From contig NZ_JBHSHY010000013.1 in the NCBI RefSeq assembly GCF_042653205.1, positions 1 through 64,000 on the forward strand: DNA of 64,000 bases, written 5' to 3'. Below are positions 8,953 through 17,910 of this stretch, piece by piece. How positions within the stretch are numbered: position 1 is the stretch's first letter; every line of letters starts with the position of its first letter. A program made the translations under genes and the position numbers. The stretch comes from Paenibacillus_Z sp042653205 (GTDB taxonomy: Bacteria; Bacillota; Bacilli; Paenibacillales; Paenibacillaceae). The notes below the pieces were generated by a model that saw only the letters and a list, made by a program, of their open reading frames with translations, was not told the DNA's origin and ran no database searches.

Positions 8953-8990
8953 AAGAGGGCTGCGAGCGATCGCGGTCCTCTTTCTTTTTT
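8953..8990 (+). terminator. Intrinsic terminator after purA
   Basis: AAGAGG (8953-8958) pairs with CCTCTT (8977-8982) around a GC-rich loop, followed by a T-rich run to 8990. Confidence 0.7.
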
Positions 8991-9098
8991 GCGAGAGTTG
9001 AATGACCCGGCCGCCCCGTGCCCATACTTGAAGTAGAGGCGATAGGCAGCACCATCATAGCCGCGGGTTGCTAGGCGGCATAGCAAAGGGTGATAGAC

Positions 9099-9875
9099 AT
9101 GTGGAAGATAACGGGGAAGGTCGCGGCGGCGGTCGGGAAGCTGGCGGCGTCGGCGCTGCTGATCAGCTTCCTGTCGATCTGGACGACGGGCTACGTGGTG
9201 AACAGCTACGTGGAGACGCTGCTGAAGCAGTTCCATATTCCGCTCGAACAGCAGCCGTTCGCGCTCAGCGGGATGTGGGGCGGGATGTGGGGCGCCGATC
9301 CGGAGCTGAAGGACGGCGCGAAATCGAACGCGGCGGATAGCGCGAAGGATAAAGGCAAGTCGGCAGCGGGCAGCGGCGATGCGAGTACGGGCGAGGATGC
9401 GCCGAAGAGCGGCAGCGGAGCAGCGGCGGATGCAAGCGGCGCGTCCGGCGAGGACAAGACGGGCGCTTCGAAGGAAGGCGACGGCAGCAACGACGGGTCC
9501 GTCGATGCGTTCGGCGACCTGCCGCAGGGCGAGCTGAGCGACATCGGCGGCGGCACAGGCCCGAAAGGCAACAGCGGCGCGGATTCCGGCCAAGACAGCG
9601 CGAGCTCGGGCGATGCGTCGAAAGACGCGGCGAAGGACGGCGTGGCGATGTCGACGGACGAGATCAATGCCGCGAAATCGCAGATCAGCGACGCCGACAA
9701 GGAGAAGCTGTTCAGCGTCATGAACAAGCTCCCGCAGGAGGCGTGGCAGCAGATATCGACCTACATGGAGAACGGGCTGACGGCCGAGGAAATGACGAAG
9801 GTCAAGCAGCTGATGGCGCAGTATTTGGACCGCGCGGCCTACGATGAGATGTCATCGATTCTGAGCAAATATTAA
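9099..9875 (+). CDS. Anchored low-complexity protein of unknown function
   Basis: About 258 residues. One N-terminal hydrophobic helix (about residues 10-32) is followed by a conserved-looking stretch (YVETLLKQFHIPLEQQPFAL), a long Ser/Gly/Asp/Ala/Lys-rich low-complexity linker (about residues 70-180) and a folded, acidic C-terminal helical segment (about 185-258, with MSTDEINAAKSQI and GLTAEEMTKVKQLMAQYLD). This suggests a membrane-anchored protein with a flexible extracytoplasmic or cytoplasmic spacer. I do not recognise the family. The ATG at 9099 has AAAGGGTGA five bases upstream and is preferred over GTG at 9090. It sits between purA and the WalRK-linked cell-wall genes. Confidence 0.7.
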   Translation: MWKITGKVAAAVGKLAASALLISFLSIWTTGYVVNSYVETLLKQFHIPLEQQPFALSGMWGGMWGADPELKDGAKSNAADSAKDKGKSAAGSGDASTGEDAPKSGSGAAADASGASGEDKTGASKEGDGSNDGSVDAFGDLPQGELSDIGGGTGPKGNSGADSGQDSASSGDASKDAAKDGVAMSTDEINAAKSQISDADKEKLFSVMNKLPQEAWQQISTYMENGLTAEEMTKVKQLMAQYLDRAAYDEMSSILSKY

Positions 9876-9897
9876 TCTGTGGTCAATGGACGTCCGG

Positions 9898-9926
9898 TTG
9901 AACCTCCGCGCAGCGTTATGATACAG
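9898..9926 (+). promoter_or_regulatory. Possible promoter of the M23 peptidase gene
   Basis: TTGAAC (about 9898) and TACAGT (about 9922) are separated by roughly 18 bases, 80 bases upstream of the coding start. This is a sequence match only. Confidence 0.35.
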
Positions 9927-10008
9927 TAAGGAACGTGACTGACGATGTAGAAATTACCTTGTCGGATCCGCTCTAAACTTGGCAGCATAACGCGAAAAGG
10001 AGACGATC

Positions 10009-11535
10009 ATGACCATTTTTACGGACAAGGGTCGATTCCGAAAGGCATGGAACTCATTCCGGGCATCTTTTCGGCGCGTAGGCCCTCAACAGGACAATCG
10101 GATGACGGATACGGATATAGAAAGCGGCTCGACGCGGCGCATGCTGCGGAAGAAACCGCTATTGCTCGCAGGAAGCGCGATCGTCGTGCTGACGATCGCC
10201 GGCTTCAGCGGGGCGCATTATGTGAAAGCCCACACCGTGGATTTCGTGGAAGTGTACCGGGACGGCAGCTTGATCGGCGAGGTCGGCTCGAAGGACCAGG
10301 TCGCGGATTTTATCGAAGAGACGCAAGCGAAGCTGGATGCCGGCAATAAGGGTGTACATATGGTGCTCGAGACAGGTGAGATCACATATGGGCATAAAAG
10401 CGCTTACAAGGCGGAGCCGGATACGGCCGCCACGCTGCAGAAGCTGGGCGGCATGTTCCAGTCGCACGCCACCGGCGTGGTGATGACGATCGACGGCAAG
10501 CAGGTCGGCATCGTGAAGGACCAGGCGACTGCGGACGCGCTGCTGCAGCGGGTCGAGGACAAGTACGCACCTAATACGAAGTCCGCCAGGACGGAAGTCA
10601 CGGCGCTGGCGTATGCGGCCGACGGCAGCGTGAAGTCGAAGACCGCGCTGAAATCGGTGCAACTGCTGGAGAAGGTCGCGACCAGCGAGAAGAGCGTGCA
10701 GCCGTCCGACATTACTGATCCCGAGCAGCTGTATCTGAAGCTGATCAAGGGCACGGTGAAGCCGAAGTCCTATACGGTGCAGGAAGGCGATTGCGTCGGA
10801 TGCATCGCGCAGAAGTTCGACATCTCGCCACAGGTCATCTACGAGCGGAACAAGTGGATCAAGGACGACATGATCAAGGTCGGCGACGTGCTCGACTTGA
10901 CCGTCCTGCAGCCGGAAGTGACCGTGCAGACGGTCGAGAACGTTACGGAGACGGAAACGATCGAGCCGAAGACGGTCTACCAGAAGAACAGCAAGTTGAA
11001 GAAGGGCGAGCAGAAGGTCATCCGCCAGGGACAGAGCGGCAAGAAGCAGCTCGTATACCGGCTGGTGAAGCAGAACGGCTACCTGATGAGCGAAGAGCTG
11101 ATCAGCGAAGTCGTGCTGGAGCCTTCCGTGCCGGCCATCATCATGAAGGGCACCAAGGACGTCGGCGAAGGCACCGGACAATTCAATTGGCCGGTAACCG
11201 GCCACCGCCTCACGAGTTATTTCGGGATGCGCTGGGGCGCAATGCACCGCGGCGTCGACATGGTGGGCAACCACAACATCATGGCAGCGGACAATGGCGT
11301 CGTGTCCTTCGTCGGCACGCGTCCGGGTCTCGGCAACTGCATCATCATCGACCATAAGAACGGCTACGAGACGTGGTACGGCCACCTGAGCAAGATCCTC
11401 GTGAAGAAGGGCGAGACGGTGAGCCAAGGTTCGAAGATCGGCATCATGGGCAACACCGGCCATTCCTTCGGCACGCATCTGCATTTCGAGGTGCATAAGA
11501 ACGGCGAACTGCAGAACCCGCTGAAATATCTATAA
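10009..11535 (+). CDS. Membrane-anchored LysM-G5-M23 peptidoglycan endopeptidase
   Basis: A 508-residue protein. After a basic cytoplasmic start and a transmembrane helix (about residues 47-65) come spacer domains, a LysM repeat (about 246-300, with IKVGDVLDL at its end), a G5 domain (about 303-385) and a C-terminal M23 metallopeptidase domain (about 392-508). The zinc ligands are visible in HRGVD (about residue 420) and HLHFEV (about 490). Such enzymes cut peptidoglycan cross-links during growth. The LysM contains an unusual Cys pair (GDCVGCIAQKF where GDT.. is normal). AAAAGGAGAC precedes the ATG. Its place next to walRK fits the WalR regulon, but no WalR box was confirmed. Confidence 0.9.
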   Translation: MTIFTDKGRFRKAWNSFRASFRRVGPQQDNRMTDTDIESGSTRRMLRKKPLLLAGSAIVVLTIAGFSGAHYVKAHTVDFVEVYRDGSLIGEVGSKDQVADFIEETQAKLDAGNKGVHMVLETGEITYGHKSAYKAEPDTAATLQKLGGMFQSHATGVVMTIDGKQVGIVKDQATADALLQRVEDKYAPNTKSARTEVTALAYAADGSVKSKTALKSVQLLEKVATSEKSVQPSDITDPEQLYLKLIKGTVKPKSYTVQEGDCVGCIAQKFDISPQVIYERNKWIKDDMIKVGDVLDLTVLQPEVTVQTVENVTETETIEPKTVYQKNSKLKKGEQKVIRQGQSGKKQLVYRLVKQNGYLMSEELISEVVLEPSVPAIIMKGTKDVGEGTGQFNWPVTGHRLTSYFGMRWGAMHRGVDMVGNHNIMAADNGVVSFVGTRPGLGNCIIIDHKNGYETWYGHLSKILVKKGETVSQGSKIGIMGNTGHSFGTHLHFEVHKNGELQNPLKYL

Positions 11536-11554
11536 TCCGATATGCGGAGACACC

Positions 11555-11592
11555 AACCACCGCCCGGCCCTTCGGCCGAGGCGGTGGTTTGC
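11555..11592 (+). terminator. Intrinsic terminator after M23 peptidase gene
   Basis: AACCACCGCC (11555-11564) pairs with GGCGGTGGTT (11580-11589), with a nested GGCC..GGCC stem, followed by a short T run. Confidence 0.75.
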
Positions 11593-11675
11593 GCTTCAGG
11601 CTGGGCGCTATTGGCCGATAGGAGGCGGATTCGCCGTTTTTCGCCTAAATCTCCCCTGATCTGAGCGAACTTTCA

Positions 11676-11705
11676 TTGGGAACGGACATGCCGCTATGGT
11701 AGAAT
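11676..11705 (+). promoter_or_regulatory. Probable promoter of the walRK operon
   Basis: TAGAAT (11700-11705) with an upstream TG at 11697-11698 forms an extended -10; TTGGGA (11676-11681) is a weak -35 at an 18-base spacing. Confidence 0.45.
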
Positions 11706-11739
11706 AAAGGCAGATTGCTTATCGAATGGCGGTGTAGCG

Positions 11740-12501
11740 ATGCACGGTAAAATCTTAGTGGTCGACGACGAACAACCGATTGCGGATATTATAAAATTCA
11801 ACCTGGAGAAGGAAGGCTATCAAGTCATTTGCGCCTTCGACGGGGGCGAGGCGGTCCGGCTGGCGTTCGAAGAGCTGCCGGACCTGATTTTGCTTGATCT
11901 GATGCTGCCGGTGAAGGACGGCATGGACGTCTGCCGCGAGGTGCGCACCCGGCTGCAGACGCCGATCATCATGCTGACGGCCAAGGACACGGAGCTCGAC
12001 AAGGTGCTCGGCCTCGAGCTCGGCGCGGACGACTACGTGACGAAGCCGTTCGGCACGCGCGAGCTGCTGGCCCGGGTGAAGGCGCATCTGCGCCGGACGA
12101 AGAGCGAGCCGGCCGCGGCGCCCGCCGCGGCGAACAGCGCGCAGGGAACGGAAGGACCCGCGCGGACGGACAAGCAGGGGCTGGCGATTTTCAACCTGTT
12201 CATCGATACCGACATGTACGTCGTGTACAAGGACAACGAGCCGCTCGATCTGACCCATCGCGAGTACGAGCTCGTGTATTACCTGGCCCGCAACTGCGGC
12301 AAGGTCATGACGCGCGAGCATCTGCTGCAGGCGGTCTGGGGCTTCGAATACTTCGGCGACGTGCGCACCGTGGACGTGACGATCCGCCGGCTGCGCGAGA
12401 AGATCGAGGATGATCCGAGCCGTCCGGAATATATATTGACGCGGCGCGGACTGGGGTATCTCATGCGCAATCCGAAATCCGGAGGGTACGGCTTCGGATG
12501 A
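11740..12501 (+). CDS. walR: Response regulator WalR (essential cell-wall regulator)
   Basis: A 253-residue OmpR/PhoB-type regulator: receiver domain (about 1-118) with acidic pocket, phospho-acceptor Asp53 in LLDLMLPVKDG and the KPFGTRELLARV lysine motif; then a winged-helix DNA-binding domain (about 155-250, RTVDVTIRRLREKIE). WalR is usually about 235 residues; the excess is an Ala/Pro-rich insertion in the interdomain linker (about residues 120-147). Phosphorylated by WalK, it controls peptidoglycan hydrolase genes. It starts the walR-walK-yycH-yycI-walJ operon and its end overlaps walK by four bases. Confidence 0.96.
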   Translation: MHGKILVVDDEQPIADIIKFNLEKEGYQVICAFDGGEAVRLAFEELPDLILLDLMLPVKDGMDVCREVRTRLQTPIIMLTAKDTELDKVLGLELGADDYVTKPFGTRELLARVKAHLRRTKSEPAAAPAAANSAQGTEGPARTDKQGLAIFNLFIDTDMYVVYKDNEPLDLTHREYELVYYLARNCGKVMTREHLLQAVWGFEYFGDVRTVDVTIRRLREKIEDDPSRPEYILTRRGLGYLMRNPKSGGYGFG

Positions 12502-14336
12502 ACGGGGGCATACGGTTCTTCCGCACCATTCAGGTCAAGCTGATCATCATCTACGTGCTGCTCATTCTGATCGCGATGCAGCTGATCGGCGTCTACTTCA
12601 TCAGCACGATGAAGACGTCGCTGACCTCGACGTTCACGAACAATATGAACGAGCAGGCGAACCTGCTCTCCGAGATCGCGGCGCAGACGCTGTCCAACCA
12701 GCCGGAGAAGCCGGGCAGCCCCGACGACCAGACGCGCGAGGAGTACTTGGCCGTGCTGGTCAGCAACCTGTTCAGCATCAACGAGGCGGAGATTCAGGTG
12801 ATGGACGCGAGCGGGAAGGTGCTGGCGACGTCGTCGCAATCCCATCAGTCGTACATCGGGAAGAAAAACACGTCGCTTGCCGTCAGCCGCGCGCTGCAGG
12901 GCATCCGCGACAACGAAGAGGAAATCATCGACGAGGACGGGCTGCGCAAGAAAGTCATTGCGAAGCCCGTCGTCTATAGCGATAAAGTCGTCGGCGCGGT
13001 CTACCTGGTCGCGTCGATGAAGGAGCTGTACCGGACGGTCGACCGGATCAACCGGATCTTCATGTCCGGCATGCTGTTCGCGCTCGGCTTGACGGGCGTG
13101 CTCGGCATCCTGCTCGCGACGACGATCACGAATCCGATCAAGGCGCTTACGCGGCAGGCGGCCGGCGTTGCCGAAGGGCGATTCGACCAGCAGGTGCCGG
13201 TGCTCGGGGACGACGAGATCGGCCGGCTGTCGGAAGTGTTCAACAACATGACGATGCGGCTGCGGGACGCGCTCTCGGCGAACGAGGAGGAGAAGGAGAA
13301 ACTGGCTTCGATCCTCGCGAACATGAGCGACGGCGTCGTGGCGGCGGACGAGCGCGGCTTCGTGATCATCAGCAACCGCCGGGCGCAGGAGATGCTGCGC
13401 AGGGAGAACTGCGAGGGCGTGCGCCTAAGCGAGCTGTTCGGGCTCGAGGAATCGCAGCTGAGGACGCTGCCGGACGGGAACGCTCAGCCGCAGGTGATCT
13501 ACCACATGCAGGCCGAAGGCGAAGAAGAGGACGAGCTGCTGCGCGTAACGCTGACGCCGATCCACCGCCGGGAGCACGGCATCTCCGGCACGATCGCGGT
13601 GCTGCAGGACATCACGGAGCAGGAGCGGCTCGAGCAGTCGCGGCGGGAGTTCGTGGCGAACGTGTCGCACGAGCTGCGCACGCCGCTCACGACGATCAAG
13701 AGCTATGCGGAGGCGCTCGATGAGGGCGCGTTGGAGGAGCGGGAGCTCGGACAGCGCTTCGTCGGCGTCATCCGCAACGAGACGGAGCGGATGATCCGGC
13801 TCGTCACCGACCTGCTGCACCTGTCGCGGCTCGACTCCAACCAGGCGCCGCTGCGCAGGCAGCAGACGAACGTGCCCGAGATGCTCGAGGAGGTGGCGGA
13901 CCGGTTCTCGTTCCAGATGCGGAAGAAGGCGATCCGCGCGAGCGTCCGGGTCGATGACGGGATCAAGACGGTCTGGCTCGACCGCGACCAGATCGACCAG
14001 GTGCTCGACAACCTCGTCTCCAACGCGATCAAGTATACGCTCGACGGCGGGCGCATCGAGATCTCTGCCCGCAAGCAGGAGACGTCCGCGATCGCGATCA
14101 GCGTGAAGGACACGGGCATCGGCATTCCGAAGCGGGATCTCGGGCGCATCTTCGACCGGTTCTACCGCGTCGACAAGGCCCGCTCACGGAGCATGGGCGG
14201 CACCGGTCTCGGACTGTCCATTGCCCGGGAAATCGTCAAGGCGCACGGCGGCTCCATCTCGCTCGACTCCGAGCTGAACGAAGGGACGACCGTGACGGTC
14301 GTGCTGCCCTTGATGAGCGGAGGTGAGACGGCATGA
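12498..14336 (+). CDS. walK: Sensor histidine kinase WalK
   Basis: A 612-residue kinase with the full WalK layout: TM1 (about 12-34), an extracytoplasmic sensing domain (about 35-180), TM2 (about 183-205), HAMP (about 206-258), cytoplasmic PAS (about 265-370), HisKA with His391 in VSHELRTPLTTIK, and HATPase_c with the N box (DNLVSNAIKYT), DTGIGIP and GTGLGLSIA. It phosphorylates WalR in response to cell-wall state. The start ATG overlaps the walR stop (ATGA) and the end overlaps yycH. Confidence 0.96.
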   Translation: MNGGIRFFRTIQVKLIIIYVLLILIAMQLIGVYFISTMKTSLTSTFTNNMNEQANLLSEIAAQTLSNQPEKPGSPDDQTREEYLAVLVSNLFSINEAEIQVMDASGKVLATSSQSHQSYIGKKNTSLAVSRALQGIRDNEEEIIDEDGLRKKVIAKPVVYSDKVVGAVYLVASMKELYRTVDRINRIFMSGMLFALGLTGVLGILLATTITNPIKALTRQAAGVAEGRFDQQVPVLGDDEIGRLSEVFNNMTMRLRDALSANEEEKEKLASILANMSDGVVAADERGFVIISNRRAQEMLRRENCEGVRLSELFGLEESQLRTLPDGNAQPQVIYHMQAEGEEEDELLRVTLTPIHRREHGISGTIAVLQDITEQERLEQSRREFVANVSHELRTPLTTIKSYAEALDEGALEERELGQRFVGVIRNETERMIRLVTDLLHLSRLDSNQAPLRRQQTNVPEMLEEVADRFSFQMRKKAIRASVRVDDGIKTVWLDRDQIDQVLDNLVSNAIKYTLDGGRIEISARKQETSAIAISVKDTGIGIPKRDLGRIFDRFYRVDKARSRSMGGTGLGLSIAREIVKAHGGSISLDSELNEGTTVTVVLPLMSGGETA

Positions 14337-15793
14337 TTGACCGCGCGAAGACCGCGATTCTGACCGTGCTCGTCGTCGTCAGCCTCATCCAGAGCTACCT
14401 GCTCGCGTACAGCATGCCGGGCCTCGGTGTCACGGCGTCGCCGCAGCAGGGGTACATACCGCCGGTGACGATGGGCGAAGAGGAACAAGTGGAGAACGTG
14501 ATCTTTCCCGAAGACATGGTGCTGCACCTCGGCAAGGCGAGGCACACGGTGCTGTATCCGGCGTCGAATTTCTATAACTTGATCTTCGAGAAAATCAAGA
14601 GCCGCGAGTTTAAGGGCTTCCAGCGCGCGGCCGTCTCCGCCGTCGACTGGAACGAGGTCCGGGACGGCGACCAGGGGATCGAGCTGCGCTTCGGGCGCGG
14701 GGTGCCAATGGAGCTGCTGAGCAAAGTGCTCAAGCTCGAGGGCGATGCGCCGTTCATGAACGACGTCGTCGACCGGATCTGGATCTATGCCGGCAGCGAC
14801 GGCGAGGAAGTGCGGACGTACTTCTTCAGCGCCGACAATATGACCGTCTACGAGTCGGTGAAGGCCGACTTGACCGCGCAGGACGTGCAGATGTACGTAG
14901 GGTACGGGGAATATCAGGTGAATTACAAGCGGGTCGGCCAGGATCTGTACCTGCCGGAAGGGCCGGTGGAGGCGAGCGCCTCCGTGGTCGGCTACGACAG
15001 CTATACGCCCGAGCAGATGCAGAGCTACTTGTTCCTCGATCCCGGCGTGACGCGGACGATCAGCGACCGCAACGGCTCGCAAATCTACACGGACGGCAAG
15101 CGCGGGCTGCAGATCGAGCAGAACGGACGCTGGCTCAGCTATACCGATCCGGTCGCGGTGCAGGGCCAGGGCGACAACGAGAGCCAGAACGTCTACGCCG
15201 CCGTGCAGTTCGTCAATTCGCACGGCGGCTGGGACGGGATGCACCGCTTCGTACACGCGGGCGGCCCAGGGGGCGGGCAGGTGCTGCGCTTTCAGCAGTA
15301 TTACGGCTCGTTCCCGGTCATTCCGATGGATCCATTCCTGTTCGGCAGCATGAAGCTGCGCCTGCAGGAAGGCGACGTCTCGGAATACGAGCGGTCGATG
15401 CTGATGCTCAAGAAGAAGCCGGACAAGCGCAGCGTGCGCTGGCTGCCGGGCGGCGACATGCTCGAGAGCGCGCTCACGGGCTACGCCCGCAAGGCGGACG
15501 TCGCTGCGATCTACCCGGCGCTGCTCGCCCGTCCAGCGAACGACAAGACACTCACGCTCGACCCGGTCTGGGCGGTGCGTCTGGGCGACGACACGCAGGC
15601 GGTGCTGCTGGAGGCGGTCCCGGGCGGCTACAAGCCGCTGCCGGGCGAGCCAGGCGGCGCGCCGCTCGAGCAGCCGGACGGCGGCGGAAACGCGAGCTCG
15701 GGCTCGGGCGATAGCGGCGCGCACGGCAGCGGCGCCACGGGCGGCGGCATCGCCATGGGCGGGCTGCCGCCGAGCCTGACGGGGGCGTGGTAG
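14333..15793 (+). CDS. yycH: YycH, regulator of WalK
   Basis: A 486-residue protein with one N-terminal transmembrane helix (about 7-28) and a large extracytoplasmic domain. Position directly after walK and the YycH-like sequence (for example LHLGKARHTVLYPASNFYNLIFEKIKS split by variable parts) support the name. In Bacillus subtilis YycH and YycI form a membrane complex with WalK and restrain it. The C-terminal 35 residues are a Gly/Ser-rich tail, which is longer than usual. A good site (AGCGGAGGTGAGA) lies inside the walK end. Confidence 0.88.
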   Translation: MIDRAKTAILTVLVVVSLIQSYLLAYSMPGLGVTASPQQGYIPPVTMGEEEQVENVIFPEDMVLHLGKARHTVLYPASNFYNLIFEKIKSREFKGFQRAAVSAVDWNEVRDGDQGIELRFGRGVPMELLSKVLKLEGDAPFMNDVVDRIWIYAGSDGEEVRTYFFSADNMTVYESVKADLTAQDVQMYVGYGEYQVNYKRVGQDLYLPEGPVEASASVVGYDSYTPEQMQSYLFLDPGVTRTISDRNGSQIYTDGKRGLQIEQNGRWLSYTDPVAVQGQGDNESQNVYAAVQFVNSHGGWDGMHRFVHAGGPGGGQVLRFQQYYGSFPVIPMDPFLFGSMKLRLQEGDVSEYERSMLMLKKKPDKRSVRWLPGGDMLESALTGYARKADVAAIYPALLARPANDKTLTLDPVWAVRLGDDTQAVLLEAVPGGYKPLPGEPGGAPLEQPDGGGNASSGSGDSGAHGSGATGGGIAMGGLPPSLTGAW

Positions 15794-15938
15794 GCGGGCG
15801 AGCGGGCAACGCCGCTGGCGCGGCGGCAGGGCGCATGGCGGCGCCGGATAGGCGGCCGGCCAAGCTCCGTCCTGTTCGCCCGCCGCGTGGCGGCAGCTTG
15901 TTCACATCGAGAAACGGTCAATCGAAGGGGATGTCGGT

Positions 15939-16655
15939 ATGGACTGGGGCAGGGCGAAGAGTGTGCTGATCGTCGCGTTCTTGCTGCTCAATCTCGTGCT
16001 TGGGTACCAGCTCTGGTCCAACATCCGGGAGGGCCGGGACGCCAGCACGGACGTGAATGATTTGCGCCCGGAGACGCAGGCGCTCATGAAGGAGAAGGGC
16101 ATCAGGCTCGACGCGAGCATTCCATCGGATACGCCCGCGCTGAAGGATCTGACCTTCCGCGCGAAAACGAAGCTCGGCGGGGGCGAGCGCCACGAGCTGG
16201 AGACGCCCGTGGACAGCAAAGCGGTGTTTAACGAGAAGGAGCTGCTCGCGAGCCTGGGCGGCGTCATCCCGGATTTGAATAAATACGCGTTTGGCGAGAA
16301 CCTCGACAGCGAGTTCGTGTTCTATCGGACGGTCGAGGGCCGGCCGATGTTCGACGTGAAGCTGGAGCTGTTCTACAGCAATTTGAAAATCACCGCGTAC
16401 AAGCAGGACGTCATCGAGGTGCTGCCATCCGAGAAATCGACAGCGCAGGCCGTGCTGCCGGCGACCAAAGCACTGGCGACGCTCATCGAGAAACAGCTGC
16501 ACGACGGCGCGGTCATCAAGGAGATCAAGCTGGGCTACCACGGGCAGATTTTCAACTCGGACGTGCAGGTGTCGGCGCCGACGTGGCGGGTGCTGCTGGA
16601 GGACGGCGGCCAGTTCTACATGAACGCCATCAGCGGCGAGGTCGTGACGGAATAA
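15939..16655 (+). CDS. yycI: YycI, regulator of WalK
   Basis: A 238-residue bitopic protein: MDWGRAKSVLIVAFLLLNLVL anchor split from an extracytoplasmic YycI/YycH-fold domain. The WGRAK start and the length are typical. It partners YycH in controlling WalK. It lies 145 bases after yycH, a GC-rich spacer that could hold weak structure but no clear terminator. AGGGGATG precedes the ATG. Confidence 0.9.
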   Translation: MDWGRAKSVLIVAFLLLNLVLGYQLWSNIREGRDASTDVNDLRPETQALMKEKGIRLDASIPSDTPALKDLTFRAKTKLGGGERHELETPVDSKAVFNEKELLASLGGVIPDLNKYAFGENLDSEFVFYRTVEGRPMFDVKLELFYSNLKITAYKQDVIEVLPSEKSTAQAVLPATKALATLIEKQLHDGAVIKEIKLGYHGQIFNSDVQVSAPTWRVLLEDGGQFYMNAISGEVVTE

Positions 16656-16773
16656 CGGGCGAACGGTTCGGAAGAGCGGGTTCGAACGGCAAGAGGATGG
16701 ACAGCGGGCAAGCAGCTCGGCCGGCGATGGGACCGGCGGGCCGGAGCGGGGAAAGGGCAGGTTAGGGGAACCT

Positions 16774-17580
16774 ATGGGACTACGATTTACGGTATTGGGA
16801 AGCGGTTCGACGGGAAACGCGACGATCGTGCGGGGGCAGGATGCCACCGTGCTGGTCGACGCCGGGCTGAGCGTGAGGCGGCTCGAGGAATTGATGCGGG
16901 AGCAGGGCGTGGCCGGTCATGAGATCGATGCGGTCGTGGTGACGCACGAGCATTCCGACCATATTAAAGGGCTCGGGGCGTTCGCCCGCAAGTTCAACGT
17001 GCCGATCTACGCCAACGAGGCGACGTGGGGCGCGCTGGAGCGGCATGTCGGGCAGATCGGGAGCGAGCAGCGCGTCGTCGTCGAGACGGGCGAATGCGTT
17101 AATTTCGGTACGCTGCGGGCGACCTCCTACGCGATCTCGCACGACGCGGCGGAGCCGGTGGGCTACGTGTTCGAGGAGGACGGGCTGAAGCTCAGCCTCG
17201 CTACCGATCTGGGCTACGTGAGCGACAAGGTAAGGCGGATGATCGAAGATTCCGACGTGCTCGTACTGGAGTCGAACCACGACGTGAACATGCTGCGCAT
17301 GGGACGGTATCCGTGGAACATCAAGCGGCGGATCTTAAGCGACGTCGGGCATCTGTCGAACGAAGCGGCCGGAGAAGCGCTGTGCCAGCTGATGACGGAC
17401 CGGACGAAGCGGGTATACCTGGCGCATCTGAGCCTCGACCACAACCTGATTGACTTGGCCCGGATGACGGTGAATGAAGTGTTGGAGAACAACGGGCATT
17501 TCTTCAAGAAGGACGAGCATCCGCTCCGCGAGACGTACTATGACCGGCCTACGGCATGGGATGAAGTGAAGCGGAAATAA
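16774..17580 (+). CDS. walJ: WalJ (YycJ) metallo-beta-lactamase-fold exonuclease
   Basis: A 268-residue MBL-fold protein. The start MGLRFTVLGSGSTGNAT and metal motif THEHSDHIKG (about residues 57-66) are diagnostic of the YycJ family, with further ligands in SHDA, LATDLG and AHLSLDHN. YycJ/WalJ is a 5'-3' DNA exonuclease linked to mismatch repair. AGGGGAACC precedes the ATG. The last 32 bases overlap the convergent small gene 17549-17770. Confidence 0.93.
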   Translation: MGLRFTVLGSGSTGNATIVRGQDATVLVDAGLSVRRLEELMREQGVAGHEIDAVVVTHEHSDHIKGLGAFARKFNVPIYANEATWGALERHVGQIGSEQRVVVETGECVNFGTLRATSYAISHDAAEPVGYVFEEDGLKLSLATDLGYVSDKVRRMIEDSDVLVLESNHDVNMLRMGRYPWNIKRRILSDVGHLSNEAAGEALCQLMTDRTKRVYLAHLSLDHNLIDLARMTVNEVLENNGHFFKKDEHPLRETYYDRPTAWDEVKRK

Positions 17581-17770
17581 GCTCGTCCAGCTCGGCATCG
17601 AGCGAGCGCATCTTGCGCTCCAGCTCGTCCGGGGCGAAAATGCCTTTGTCGACCAGCAGCTCCGTCAGGGCGCCGATCGTGAGCAGGGCGCGGTAATGGT
17701 CTTCCTTGAGATCGGCCAGCTTGGCGGCGAGGTTGAGCTGCTCGAGCGCGGCGGACGCTTTGCACGGCAT
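17549..17770 (-). CDS. Small conserved-looking protein, unknown function
   Basis: A 73-residue mostly helical, acidic protein (for example LKEDHYRALLTIGALTELL and FAPDELERKM). On the minus strand the ATG at 17770 has an excellent site, AAGGAGG, eight bases upstream, which makes the gene credible despite its 32-base overlap with the end of walJ. It is convergent to walJ and divergent from htrA. I do not recognise a family. Confidence 0.7.
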   Translation of the reverse strand: MPCKASAALEQLNLAAKLADLKEDHYRALLTIGALTELLVDKGIFAPDELERKMRSLDAELDELISASLHPMP

Positions 17771-17910
17771 GGGCGGTTCCTCCTTCGGGGGCAAGAGATT
17801 GTAGAGCGAGACGTCATCTACTACTAGTGTAGTCCAATCTACCGATAACATTCCTAGATTCGCAAAATAATGATCTTGATGTCCCCGGGCGTCGGGAGGA
17901 GCGATTAGAC

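Noticed and set aside
7655..9058. A 467-codon open frame antisense to purA
   Set aside because: GC-rich genes read in the opposite strand often stay open. purA is certain; the antisense product is Arg/Val/Asp-rich with no family features. The same applies to long antisense frames over the LCP, M23, yycH, gdpP, lipoprotein (56644-58269 and 60687-62345) and htrA genes.
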